A stretch of 64,000 nucleotides of DNA from JABCYV01 sp963729325 (GTDB lineage: Bacteria > Acidobacteriota > Terriglobia > Terriglobales > Acidobacteriaceae), in assembly GCA_963729325.1 (NCBI GenBank), contig CAVSNS010000005.1, forward strand, positions 62,001-126,000. Reading direction: 5' to 3'. Shown here piece after piece: positions 38,278 through 47,333 of this stretch; the stretch's first letter is position 1; the number at the start of each line of letters is the position of its first letter. Under the pieces are notes generated by a model. That model made no database searches, was not told the origin of the DNA, and worked only from the letters and a program-made list of their open reading frames with translations. Both the position numbers and the translations under genes were made by a program.

Positions 38278-38709
38278 ATGCATGTCTGTGACCTGATCAA
38301 GAACCAGCATACCTGTCATGTCGACGCCAGTGAGACCGTATTGGACGTTGCCCGGTCCATGGTAACCCACAATATTGGAGCTGTGCCGGTGCTGCGAGAC
38401 GGCGTCCTAGTGGGTATTTTTTCCGAACGCGACCTGATGAAGCGCGTGGTTGTCGAGGGTCTCGATCCCCGGACCACCCGGGTCGAGAAAGTTATGACCC
38501 TGGCGCCGCTCACGGTGAGCCCGCAAGAGGAACCGGAGGCCTGCATGCTCCTGATGCGAAACCACGGCTTTCGGCATTTGCCGGTTTGTGACGGCAAGGG
38601 ACTAGTTGGGGTCATCTCCGTCCGGGATCTGATGCTGCATGACATTGACGAGAAGGATCATGAGGTTCGGATGATGCGCGCCTATATTCAAGCGACTCCT
38701 GGAACGTAA
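38278..38709 (+). CDS. CBS-domain pair protein
   Basis: 143 residues made almost entirely of two CBS domains: VDASETVLDVARSMVTHNIG with VGIFSERDLMKRVV, and LTVSPQEEPEACMLLMRNHG with VGVISVRDLMLHDI. A stand-alone CBS pair typically binds an adenine nucleotide and regulates a partner protein; the partner is unknown. A good ribosome-binding site (GGAGGT, 5 bases before ATG) supports the start. Flanking genes are unrelated, so it is probably monocistronic. Confidence 0.9.
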   Translation: MHVCDLIKNQHTCHVDASETVLDVARSMVTHNIGAVPVLRDGVLVGIFSERDLMKRVVVEGLDPRTTRVEKVMTLAPLTVSPQEEPEACMLLMRNHGFRHLPVCDGKGLVGVISVRDLMLHDIDEKDHEVRMMRAYIQATPGT

Positions 38710-38856
38710 GCATTTCGGCCCAGGTAACTATTACCCCCGGGTTACCTTGGTACATTGACCATTGAGTTGAAACTGGTAAGGTTTCTCTTAGGGAGAGGAG
38801 TGCAGTAGTGTAGTCTGCCACCCGCAATTTAAAGCAGCCGGCAGGAAAGCAGCCCG

Positions 38857-39772
38857 ATGAACCCCAAAATCCAGCTTGCTTACAACGTGCTGTGGAGCGC
38901 CCATCCGGTGCTGCAACTTTCCGTTGCCGCGCTCATGTTCAAGCGCAAGTTGCACCGGAAGTTCCCAATCTTTTTTGCCTATATTGTCTCTCAAGTTTTG
39001 ATATTTTCCGTTGTCTTCCCGATTTACAAATGGGGCAACTATCCTGAGTATTTCTATACCTATTGGATCACCTCAGGAGTGAGCCTGGTTTTGGGATTCA
39101 TGATCATCCATGAGATTTTTCTGGATGTGTTCCATCCCTATCACACTTTAAAGGATCTCGGATCAGTTCTGTTCCGCTGGGCAGCTCTGGTGATGTTGCT
39201 GGTGGCAGGCGTAGTCGCGGCTTCCAGTCCTGCCGGCGCACAGGGACCCATGGTCGAGGCCATCATAACCGTGCAGCGCTGTGTGCGCGTGATTCAGTGC
39301 GGTCTGATTTTGTTCCTGCTGGTTTTCTCCCGGTATCTCGGAGTCTCATGGCGGCAACACAGTTTCGGCATTGCCCTAGGATTCGGCGGCTTTGCCGGAG
39401 TGGAATTGGCCATGTTCGCCTTGAACGCAAGCAGCCATGCTTCCGAAGCATCGCGTGAATCTGATCAACCTGGTGGGTTATAACCTCGCTATCGCAACCT
39501 GGTTTACTTATGCATACCGCAAGAGTCCTGCGCGCGAGACCGCAGCAAACCTTCCGATGTCGCAACGTTGGGAGCAGAGCCTTACGGATCTGCAACATCC
39601 TGTCCCCAGCGACTCGCTTATTCCGATGTTCGAAGGTATGGTAGATCGCGCCTTCTCGCGTACGAACGGACACGATCATGAGGCCGCTGTGGTTGAACCT
39701 CTGGCTTCGCACAAGAAAACTCCAGAGCGCATTCCTACTCTCACGGCCCGCCGTTTTGCTTCGAAGCCTTAG
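38857..39772 (+). CDS. Seven-helix membrane protein of unknown function, reading frame broken once
   Basis: The first fragment has six hydrophobic helices (AHPVLQLSVAALMF; FFAYIVSQVLIFSVVFPIY; ITSGVSLVLGFMIIHEIF; WAALVMLLVAGVVAA; VIQCGLILFLLVFSRYL; IALGFGGFAGVELAMFAL). The second, joined at SEASR/KHRVNLINLVG, adds a seventh (LVGYNLAIATWFTYAY) and a soluble tail. The break is near 39445-39460. About 305 residues in total. I recognise no named domain; it resembles seven-helix proteins often annotated only as hypothetical in Acidobacteria. The short spacing of charged residues between helices gives no catalytic hint. Confidence 0.72.
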
Positions 39773-39957
39773 CCGATCAGGTTCACTCATAAATTAATAT
39801 TCCCGCCCGGGTCGACGGGAAATCGAACAAAATCGTTTTTCTACACGGTCTGCATCTCGCTGAAAAATTAGGGGGAAATGGCGAATCGCAACCCCACCTG
39901 GTCCATTTCCATCTCTAGCCATCGGCAGCTAAGCGAACTCGACCCGCAAGATGAATC

Positions 39958-39985
39958 TGGACTACTTGCCAGCGACCTGTATAAT
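39958..39985 (+). promoter_or_regulatory. Sigma-70-type promoter for the 47-residue exported peptide gene
   Basis: A perfect TATAAT (39980-39985) lies 16 bp after TGGACT (39958-39963, four of six to TTGACA). The start of transcription would be near 39992, leaving a leader of about 50 bases before the ATG at 40041. Confidence 0.5.
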
Positions 39986-40040
39986 TCCTGCCCGTGAGGG
40001 TTTCCGCTCCCAGGGAACCTGCACGCAAGGAGAACAACCC

Positions 40041-40184
40041 ATGAAACGTGCAGTCAGGATGTTGATCCTGATGGTAGGGTTGGCCTGCACGTACGCGGCA
40101 ATTGCCCCAACATTCCTTCACGCTGATGGTGGGGTCATGCCGCTGCGTAAACCCGCAAGCCAACGCGGAACAAGCCGGAAGTAA
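40041..40184 (+). CDS. Small exported peptide (47 residues)
   Basis: The reading frame starts MKRAVRMLILMVGLACTYAA, a typical signal peptide, with an excellent AAGGAG site 8 bases upstream, and ends in a short basic tail (PLRKPASQRGTSRK). The frame is open further upstream to 39951, but the ribosome-binding site and promoter place the start here. After signal cleavage only about 20-25 residues would remain. It is monocistronic, with its own promoter and terminator. I do not recognise it; similar tiny exported proteins are easily missed in annotation. Confidence 0.6.
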   Translation: MKRAVRMLILMVGLACTYAAIAPTFLHADGGVMPLRKPASQRGTSRK

Positions 40185-40246
40185 ATTCCGGTAGGTCACT
40201 GAACAGTGACTGCTGTGTAGGCCGCTTACGCGGCTGATGCTTTTTC

Positions 40247-40286
40247 GGGCTGACTGCTAGCATAAGCGCAGTCAGCCCACTTTTTT
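40247..40286 (+). terminator. Rho-independent terminator after the 47-residue peptide gene
   Basis: A stem of about 10 bp (GGGCTGACTG at 40247-40256 with CAGTCAGCCC at 40269-40278), AC, then six T (40281-40286). It stands between the small gene and the convergent yyaL-type gene. Confidence 0.82.
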
Positions 40287-40308
40287 GTCTTGAGGAATTC
40301 TTCGACGG

Positions 40309-42452
40309 TTAACCGTTGGTCACCAGCGCAAGACGGAGTTTTTCGGCCAGTTCTTCGGGATCCGAGATCGGGGGCTGGCAAGTAAAGCCCGAGCAAACCA
40401 CGGCCATCGTCTTCCCGGTCTTGATCTCAGGCAGATGAGGAATAGTCTGCGCCAGCTTTGGGGGAAGATTGTTTACCACGGCCTTCGTTTCCCGCCAGTT
40501 TGAGCACCGATTTGCTGAAGGCGAAGGGAGCCAGCGCCGCGGCAGCCAGCCGATCCGCCATTTCGCCGCTTCCTACTACGACGACTTGAGTATCGGGCTG
40601 CGCCAGATGCACTGCTGCGATCCCATATGTAGCGGCAAAAATTCCGTATTGCCCGGCCGAGGCCGCAAGCACTTCCAGGGTTTGCTGCGCTTTGTCATGA
40701 TAGTTCTGGTCACCCGCGTAAGCGTGCAATCGCAACAGCGCGATAGCTGCGGCAGAATTACCTGCAGGCGTAGGAGAGTCCTGGAAGGGTTTGCGACGCG
40801 TGCCCAGCACACCCAAACTTTTCTCATCCGCGCTCCCAGCTTTTTGGGTGTCGAAGAAGCCCCCCGAGACAGGGTCGAAGAAAAGCTCGAGCATCGTGTC
40901 AGCAATCCGGCGGGCGAAGTTGAAGTAGGTCAGGTCCGCGGTGGCTTCATAAGCATCGAGACACGCGATCGTAGTAAAGGCGTAGTCGTCCAGCAACCCA
41001 GGGATGTGCCGTCGCTCCGACTTTGGATCGGAATAAGCGATGACGTGTGCCAATCCTCGCTCAGCATGCCAGCCTTCAGCCAGCACGCGATCGAGAGAAC
41101 GCAAAGCAAAGCGCCGCGCCGCTTCGAGGTTGAGCGCCTTGGCCGCTTCCAGATATGCAGAAATGCAAAGCGCGTTCCATCCCGTGTAAACAGTTTTGTC
41201 TATGTACGGAGTGGGCCGCTGCAGACGTGCTGCATACATCTTTTTCTTCGCGGTCTGAAGCAAAGACTCCACTTGCTCCACAGGCAAGTTCAGTCGCTTC
41301 CCGATCTCTTCCACGGACGCCCGGACGTACAAAACGTTCTTCGCGGGATTGTGGTGCATCTCGCCGATTTCATTGATGTCGTAATGCAGGTTGGCCACGC
41401 TGGCTTCTGCTTCGCTCAGAACGGCCTGGGTTTCAGCCAGGGTCCAGGTGAAGTAGTCACCGTCATCGTCCATTGAATAGTCGGCATCCTGGGAAGCGTA
41501 GAAACCGCCATGTTCCCGGTCGCTGAGCCACTCATCCATCCAGCGAATGATGTCGCGGGCTACCGAAGCAAAGAACTCCGAGCCGGTCGCCTGATAGGCG
41601 TGCACATAATTCTTCAGCAGTTCGGAATTGTCGTAGCACATCTTCTCAAAGTGCGGCACCACCCAGCGCTCGTCGACCGAGTAACGATGGAAACCGCCCG
41701 CGAGCTGGTCATAGACTCCGCCGCGAGCCATCTTCTCCAGCGTGGTGACAAAGATTTCGCGCAACTGTTGGTCGCCCGAGCGCGCATATTGATCTATCAA
41801 CAAATCTAGCGCGGCTGAGTGGGGAAATTTGGGAGCGTTCCCGAAACCACCGTTTCGTCGGATCAAACATCCGTACGGCTGACTTCACGATGGCATCAAT
41901 CACTGCGGGTGAGAAGTCGCCACCTTGTCCGGCGAAGGACTCCGCCTGAGAGATGGCGCTCTCCACCATCTTGGCTTGCTCGGTCACATCCCCATTCTTG
42001 TCGCGATACGCATCGGCAATGGATACCAGCACGCGCTTGAAGCTGGGTCGTCCGTACCCGTCAGTGGGAGGAAAGTAAGTCCCACCGTAAAAGGGCTTAC
42101 CGTCAGGCGTGAGAAAAGCAGTCAGCGGCCAGCCGCCTTGCCCACTCACAGCCTGCACCGCAACCTGATAACGGCTATCGATGTCAGGTCGCTCATCCCG
42201 ATCCACTTTCACTGCAATGAAGCGCTCATTCACAATTTGCGCGACTTCGGGATCGTCATACGATTCCCGGTCCATCACATGGCACCAGTGGCACCAGACC
42301 GCGCCGATGTCGAGCAAAATAGGTTTGTTCTCCCGTTGTGCAGTGGCAAAAGCTTCCTCGCCCCACTCATGCCATTGAATGGGCTGATGCATAGCGGAGC
42401 GCAGGTAGGCCGAGGAGGCGCGGGAAAGGGAGTTCAGCGTCTGGGTATGCAT
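40309..42452 (-). CDS. YyaL/DUF255 thioredoxin-fold protein, reading frame broken twice
   Basis: The N-terminal fragment has the DUF255 thioredoxin-like domain: NSLSRASSAYLRSAMHQPIQW, CxxC in GAVWCHWCHVMDRESYDD, KVDRDERPDID and TPDGKPFYGGTYFP. The middle fragment holds the alpha/alpha six-barrel: GGFGNAPKFPHS, GGFHRYSVDERWVVPHFEKM, GGFYASQDADYS and YTGWNALCISAYLEAA. A third frame, ending at 40309, gives the C-terminus LPEIKTGKTMAVVCSG and EELAEKLRLALVTNG. Breaks are near 41853 (extra base in TTT) and 40470. Total about 710 residues, normal for this family (related to SSP411/SPATA20). The biochemical role is not firmly known. Confidence 0.88.
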
Positions 42453-42640
42453 CCTCCAAGTGTACCGTTTTGCAGCTTACGGTTCACGAGGCCGATTCTT
42501 GTCGACTAAGCAGTCGTCCCGTGAAGGTTCTCTACGCTAGGTTGTGGTAAGAGGATGCTGGGGACATCTTCTACGTCGGTTCTAGCATCTCTCGACATAC
42601 AATGTCCTGTTGTTCCGACAAGGCAAGAAAAGAATCTCCA

Positions 42641-43555
42641 ATGTCGAACCGCGCAAAACTCGTGACCGGGGTGGGGGTTGTCCTCGTTTTACTGCTGCTC
42701 TCGGATCCGCTAAGGGCCGAGGACCCTCAAGCCACGCTCTCTGGTGCGGTAACGGATCATACCGGGCGAGTCCTGCCAGATGTGAAAGTTTCCGTCAAGA
42801 ATCTGGCTAACGGCCAGTCGGTAGAGACCCATACCAACTCGGACGGACTTTACACCGTGTCCAATCTCGGGCCCGGGGATTACGAAGTTTCCGTGTCGGT
42901 CCCGGAAGGCACAAAACTAGCACAAGTGACGTTAGCAGCGGGGAGCGTCCAAAGGGTGGACTTAGTTTTGAATGCCGTTCCGTCTCCGGCGGAAGCGCCC
43001 GGCAACCCGGCACCGCCGCCTGCCGGCAACCTGCCGAACGCCCCTTCCAGTAGCACGACCGAGCCTTCGCTTACTGATCTGGGTTTTCCTACCGAGCAGA
43101 CCCAAGGAAACGCGAAACAGCAGGCGCTGCTCGACAAGCGGACGCACATGTTAAAGATCCATCAACGGATGGGTTTGATCACGACCATCCCCTTGATCGT
43201 CACCGTTGCCACCTCCCTCAACGCCGGCGGCAAGAACACCAGCAGCGCCTCCCGTGATCTGCATACGGCCCTCGGCGGGCTAACGGGAGATTTGTATTTC
43301 ATTTCCGCGTACTATGCAATCCGCGCGCCTCGCGTGCCTGGGACCGAAACCCGCGGACCCATCCGTTTCCACAAGACCATGGCTTGGATACATGGCCCCG
43401 GAATGATTCTGACGCCCATCCTGGGAATTATGGCTTTTGATCAAAAGAACAAGGGTGAAAAAGTCCACGGGATCGCCTCGGCACACATGCCCGTAGCTAT
43501 CGTGACGGCTGGAGCGTTCGGGGCCGCTCTTTTGTCGGTATCGGTTAAGTTCTGA
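42641..43555 (+). CDS. Carboxypeptidase-regulatory-like domain fused to a cytochrome b561-like four-helix membrane domain
   Basis: About 304 residues from ATG 42641 (an upstream in-frame ATG at 42602 adds unlike residues). A signal/anchor (VGVVLVLLLLSDPLRA) is followed by a CarboxypepD_reg-like beta sandwich (about 30-105: LSGAVTDHTGRVLPDVKVSV, TVSNLGPGDYEVSV), a Pro-rich linker and four hydrophobic helices (about 165-300). Each helix is led by histidine: MLKIHQRMGLITTIPL, DLHTALGGLTGDLYF, RFHKTMAWIHGPGMIL, KVHGIASAHMPVAIV. This His pattern resembles b561-type di-haem proteins, although haem binding is inferred. The next gene, 9 bp on, encodes a YceI protein; in E. coli yceJ (cytochrome b561) and yceI are likewise paired. 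Confidence 0.75.
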   Translation: MSNRAKLVTGVGVVLVLLLLSDPLRAEDPQATLSGAVTDHTGRVLPDVKVSVKNLANGQSVETHTNSDGLYTVSNLGPGDYEVSVSVPEGTKLAQVTLAAGSVQRVDLVLNAVPSPAEAPGNPAPPPAGNLPNAPSSSTTEPSLTDLGFPTEQTQGNAKQQALLDKRTHMLKIHQRMGLITTIPLIVTVATSLNAGGKNTSSASRDLHTALGGLTGDLYFISAYYAIRAPRVPGTETRGPIRFHKTMAWIHGPGMILTPILGIMAFDQKNKGEKVHGIASAHMPVAIVTAGAFGAALLSVSVKF

Positions 43556-43564
43556 AGCGGGCTT

Positions 43565-44104
43565 ATGAACCAGAAAATACTCACAGTCTTTTTGTTGCTG
43601 ACTCTTCCCAACCTGGTCGCGGCCGACAGCCAGTGGGTTCTGAAGCAAAACACGCTTACTTATCACGTGTCGCACCCGCTGCACCAAACCGACGGCGTGA
43701 GCCATGCAGCGCGTGGCAAGGGCGTTTGCCATGCCGGAGTATGCGATTTCCTGATTGCGGTGCCAGTGAAATCGTTTGACTCAGGGGACAGCAACCGCGA
43801 TCTGCACATGATACAGGCCACGCGCGGCGCGGAATTTCCCATGGTCACGGTGCGCACCCGCCTGCCGGAGGCGGCGTCGTCATCGGCGACCATCAAGGCC
43901 GATTTGGAGATTCAGTTTGCGGGACAGACCGCGCAGTACAAGCAGGTCCCATTTCAGTTGGTGATGCAAGCGAACGAGACGCGGATCTCAGGAACGATTC
44001 CGGCGACGCTCACCGATTTCAAGATTGATCCACCTACGCTCTTAACGCTTCCGACCAAGAACGAAATACCGGTGCGCGTGGAGCTGACCTGGAGTCCGCA
44101 GTGA
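43565..44104 (+). CDS. YceI-like periplasmic protein
   Basis: 179 residues with a signal peptide (ILTVFLLLTLPNLVAA). The lipocalin-like YceI fold is suggested by LTYHVSHPLHQTDGVSHAA, FLIAVPVKSFDSGDSNRD, MIQATRGAEFPMVTV, a repeated beta-strand pattern and FKIDPPTLLTL. YceI proteins bind isoprenoid chains such as polyprenyls or quinones. The start lies 9 bp after the b561-like gene, so the two are co-transcribed; together they could form a quinone- or polyisoprenoid-linked redox pair (inference). Confidence 0.82.
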   Translation: MNQKILTVFLLLTLPNLVAADSQWVLKQNTLTYHVSHPLHQTDGVSHAARGKGVCHAGVCDFLIAVPVKSFDSGDSNRDLHMIQATRGAEFPMVTVRTRLPEAASSSATIKADLEIQFAGQTAQYKQVPFQLVMQANETRISGTIPATLTDFKIDPPTLLTLPTKNEIPVRVELTWSPQ

Positions 44105-44173
44105 GAGGCGGCGTCTGTACGGCTCCCTAGACTAAGCGCTCCGCTTCCAACTCCCGAGGACCAAGAATCGCTT

Positions 44174-45175
44174 TCAAGCCAGCAGCTTCTTCGCAATCCC
44201 GCAGTACAAATCCACGGCTTCATCGAGCTGCTTTTTCTCCACGTACTCACCCTCGGTGTGCGCCACGTGAATCGATCCAGGACCTACGAGAAGCGGTTGT
44301 CCCCAATTGCTCAGCCAGGGAATGTCAGTCGTGAAGGCGGCGACCATGGTGGGTAGTCCATCCAGAGTGCGTAACCTAGCCAACGGAATCTCGAGCGTGA
44401 ACTCAACCTTTACCAGATCGCCTACCGCTGTAATGATCTCCCGTTTCAGTGCCTCTGAGGGCCCGACCAGCCGATAAAGCAACTGCGCTCGCGCGAAGTC
44501 CGGAATCACGTTCGGGGCGCGTCCGCCTTCGATCACGCCAATGTTCAGGGTACAGGGCCCAACGCCCTCTTCCGTGGGAAGCCTCATCGCGCGCAATCGG
44601 TTCAGTGCCTCCAATAGTTTGTCGATGGCGGACTCGCCCAACTCTGGATACGCCGAATGCGCCATTCTCCCCTGAGCAATCACTTCAACCCTCAAAGTTC
44701 CCTTCGATGCGCTCGCAATTTGATTTTCTGTGGGCTCGCCGTTTATCAGAAACTTGCTGCCGTGTGACTGCTGGTTGGCAACCTTCGCGCCCAGACTGTC
44801 TTTTTCTTCGCCTACCAGGAAAAGCAGCCCGGCGTGGATACCGTCGTGGCGCAATCGGTCCGCCGCCGCGACCTGCGCGGCGATGATGCCTTTAGCATCG
44901 CACGCGCCCCGGCCATACACGCGATCGGCGTCCTCGCGGGAGGGAATGAAAGGCGGCACCGTATCCATGTGGGTGGAGAAAACAATCTCCGGCCGCGGCT
45001 GTTCGGGTGCAGTCGCATAAACATTGCCGCGTACGCCTTCAACCGGGAGCTTCTTGGCCTGAAAACCCAACCGGCTGAGCTCGCGTCGAAGAAAATCACC
45101 GACCGGGCCCTCATTGCCAGTGACCGACTCGATATCCACGAGTTGACGCGTGAAGGCGACAACATCCATGCGCAA
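44174..45175 (-). CDS. M20-family metallopeptidase (ArgE/DapE-like)
   Basis: 333 residues. Two-zinc site: STHMDTVPPF (His and catalytic Asp), GRGACDAKGII (bridging Asp), VGEEKDSLGA (catalytic Glu-Glu), INGEPTENQI and the last ligand in SIHVAHTEGEYV. The lid/dimerisation domain lies at about 155-265 (GRMAHSAYPELGESAIDKL). Members hydrolyse N-acyl amino acids such as acetylornithine, succinyl-diaminopimelate or acetyl-lysine; the substrate cannot be told. With LysW-type genes absent, LysK is not supported. Start 45175 (MRMDVV) or 45169. Divergent from the hydrolase gene at 45250. Confidence 0.88.
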   Translation of the reverse strand: MRMDVVAFTRQLVDIESVTGNEGPVGDFLRRELSRLGFQAKKLPVEGVRGNVYATAPEQPRPEIVFSTHMDTVPPFIPSREDADRVYGRGACDAKGIIAAQVAAADRLRHDGIHAGLLFLVGEEKDSLGAKVANQQSHGSKFLINGEPTENQIASASKGTLRVEVIAQGRMAHSAYPELGESAIDKLLEALNRLRAMRLPTEEGVGPCTLNIGVIEGGRAPNVIPDFARAQLLYRLVGPSEALKREIITAVGDLVKVEFTLEIPLARLRTLDGLPTMVAAFTTDIPWLSNWGQPLLVGPGSIHVAHTEGEYVEKKQLDEAVDLYCGIAKKLLA

Positions 45176-45249
45176 GAGGATACCAGCAATGCAGACGCGG
45201 GCGTCCCCGCCCGTGCAAGCTTGCTGCTATGCTTGTCTCCATCGCGCCA

Positions 45250-45909
45250 ATGACCACCAACGTCGCTTCCATCCGCTCACTCTTCCTCGATGGTCCGGCC
45301 GGGCGGTTAGAAGCGGTGCTCAATCTGGGCGCAAGCAATGCCACCCACGCTGCTCTCGTATGCCATCCGCATCCGCTGTTTGGCGGCACTCTGCACAACA
45401 AGGTCGTCTTTCACTCCATGAAGGCGCTGAACGGCTTCGGATTTCCGGTTTTGCGCTTCAACTTCCGAGGCGCCGGATTGAGTGAGGGCAAGCATGACAA
45501 CGGCCGCGGAGAAGCAGACGATGTCCGTGCCGTGCTGGACTGGCTGGACCACGAGTTTCATCTGCCCTTGATTTTTGCCGGGTTTTCGTTTGGCGCGGCC
45601 GTCGGGCTACGAGCCGCATGCCCGGATGCGCGGGTGAGAGCGGTCATCGGTCTGGGCGTACCGGTCGCGCCGATTGCCGACCGTAGCTACGAATACGGAT
45701 TCCTGAAGACTTGCTCGAAGCCCAAGTTATTCGTAAGCGGCGGGCACGACCAGTTCGGACCCCGCCCGCAATTGGAACGATTAGTGGAATCAGCCCCCGA
45801 ACCCAAGAAGCTGGTGATCATCGAAAGCGCGGACCATTTCTTTGAAGGGCATTTGCGCGATTTGCGCGACGCGATTGAAGCGTGGGTGAGAGAAATGATC
45901 CTCGGATAG
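45250..45909 (+). CDS. Alpha/beta hydrolase of the COG2945 type
   Basis: 219 residues. Motifs are ALVCHPHPLFGGTLHNKVV, LRFNFRGAGLSEGKHDNG, nucleophile Ser in FAGFSFGAAVGL, acid Asp in LFVSGGHDQFGP and His in IESADHFFEGHL. The HPHP and FNFRG motifs are characteristic of this uncharacterised hydrolase family. Cytoplasmic, no signal peptide. I prefer ATG 45250 (MTTNVASIRS) over 45229 because the family begins near there; the intergenic gap to the divergent M20 gene is then 74 bp. Confidence 0.85.
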   Translation: MTTNVASIRSLFLDGPAGRLEAVLNLGASNATHAALVCHPHPLFGGTLHNKVVFHSMKALNGFGFPVLRFNFRGAGLSEGKHDNGRGEADDVRAVLDWLDHEFHLPLIFAGFSFGAAVGLRAACPDARVRAVIGLGVPVAPIADRSYEYGFLKTCSKPKLFVSGGHDQFGPRPQLERLVESAPEPKKLVIIESADHFFEGHLRDLRDAIEAWVREMILG

Positions 45910-45991
45910 CCGAGATGCAATCGCATCGAAAGTAGAGTAACAAAGGACTAGACCGGCTTCCGAACGCTAACCCCTGTTTATAATCCTCCCG

Positions 45992-47323
45992 ATGTCTTCA
46001 TCCTCCTCCGATCGGCAGCGCCTTACCCTTGACATGCGTGTTACTGCCCGGCAGCTCTTCGAACACGCGCTGGCGGAAGCCAGCATTGACCGCGCTTTTC
46101 AACGACATGTGGAGTGCGAACGTGGTGTGTTGCGGGTCTGTGAAGATCTTCATGATCTCGATTCTTATGGCCGCGTGCTGGTGGTCTCCATCGGCAAGGC
46201 GGCGCACGCTATGGTCAACTCGCTGGAGATGCAAGCGGGCAACCGTTTTGAAGGCATCGTGGCCAGTTCTGTCGAGGCGCTTTCACAGGCCCGCGGCTTT
46301 CGCTATTTTCGTGGCGGCCATCCCACTCCGAATGAGGATTCCCTGCGCGCTGCTGAGGCAATGTTGAAGTCGCTTAATGCGCAAACCGCGGCGTCGTTGG
46401 TAATTTTCATGCTCAGTGGCGGTGGCTCGTCCATCGCGGAAAAGCCCATCGACAGTGAAATCTCGCTGCCGGATCTGATCGCAACTTATCGTGTGCTGGT
46501 GCACTCCGGAGCGCCCATCGCGGAGATCAATACCATCCGTAAGCATCTTTCTGCGATTAAGGGAGGAAGGCTGGCGCTGGCCGCCGCCCCCGCCCAGCAA
46601 GTTTCATTGCTGGTCTCCGATGTGCCCGACAATATGCCAGATGCGCTTGCCTCCGGCCCGACGATGCCCGATTCCACGACCGTCAGTGAATGCCACGCCA
46701 TCGCCGAGAAGTACGGAATGCTCAACGAATTCCCCACCTCGGTGCGCGAACTCTTCCAGCGCCACGCTTTGGAGGAGACCCCGAAGTCCGACGATCCCGC
46801 TTTCCACCGTTCGCGCTGGTGGACCATTCTGTCGAATAGTTCACTCCTGGAAGCGGCTAGGCTCGATGCCCAGCGCCAAGGATTCAGCGTAGAAGTAGAT
46901 AACAGTTGTGACGACTGGGACTACCTCCGCGCGGCTGATTTCTTGCTTGACCGCGTTCGCGAGTTGCGGAAGAAATCCGAGCGCGTTTGCCTGATTTCCG
47001 GCGGCGAGGTCGCAGTCAAGGTCACGAACGGCGGCACCGGGGGACGAAATCAGCAATTTGCCCTGGCATGTGCCGGCAAAATCGCGGGCCAAAATATCAC
47101 TGTTCTTAGTGCCGGCACTGACGGAATTGATGGCAATAGTCCTGCTGCCGGCGCCATCGTCGACGGCATAACCCTGGAGCGTTCCAAGGCCCGCGGGCTG
47201 GCAGCGAATGCGCATCTGGCCAGCTTTAACGCGTATCCCTTCTTCGAGGCGCTAGGCGATGCGGTTGTAACCGGTCCCACCGGCAACAATCTGAGGGATT
47301 TGCGGATTCTGTTAGCGTATTAG
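45992..47323 (+). CDS. Glycerate 2-kinase (MOFRL family)
   Basis: 443 residues. It phosphorylates D-glycerate to 2-phosphoglycerate. Family motifs are VVSIGKAAHAMV, FRGGHPTPNEDSL, FMLSGGGSSIAEKP, INTIRKHLSAIKGGRLA, LLVSDVPDNMPDALASGPTMPD, LISGGEVAVKV, GGTGGRNQQFALA, VLSAGTDGIDGNSPAAGAIVD and TGPTGNNLRDLRILL (MOFRL domain at the C-terminus). TATAAT at about 45976 is only some 10 bases from ATG 45992, so either the mRNA is nearly leaderless or translation starts at the in-frame ATG 46034, which matches the usual family N-terminus. The gene directly follows the COG2945 hydrolase but probably has its own promoter. Confidence 0.92.
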   Translation: MSSSSSDRQRLTLDMRVTARQLFEHALAEASIDRAFQRHVECERGVLRVCEDLHDLDSYGRVLVVSIGKAAHAMVNSLEMQAGNRFEGIVASSVEALSQARGFRYFRGGHPTPNEDSLRAAEAMLKSLNAQTAASLVIFMLSGGGSSIAEKPIDSEISLPDLIATYRVLVHSGAPIAEINTIRKHLSAIKGGRLALAAAPAQQVSLLVSDVPDNMPDALASGPTMPDSTTVSECHAIAEKYGMLNEFPTSVRELFQRHALEETPKSDDPAFHRSRWWTILSNSSLLEAARLDAQRQGFSVEVDNSCDDWDYLRAADFLLDRVRELRKKSERVCLISGGEVAVKVTNGGTGGRNQQFALACAGKIAGQNITVLSAGTDGIDGNSPAAGAIVDGITLERSKARGLAANAHLASFNAYPFFEALGDAVVTGPTGNNLRDLRILLAY

Positions 47324-47333
47324 GGAACCAGTG

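Noticed and set aside
40469..41476. 335-residue open frame antisense to the YyaL gene
   Set aside because: The minus strand shows the conserved family sequence, so this is a shadow frame.
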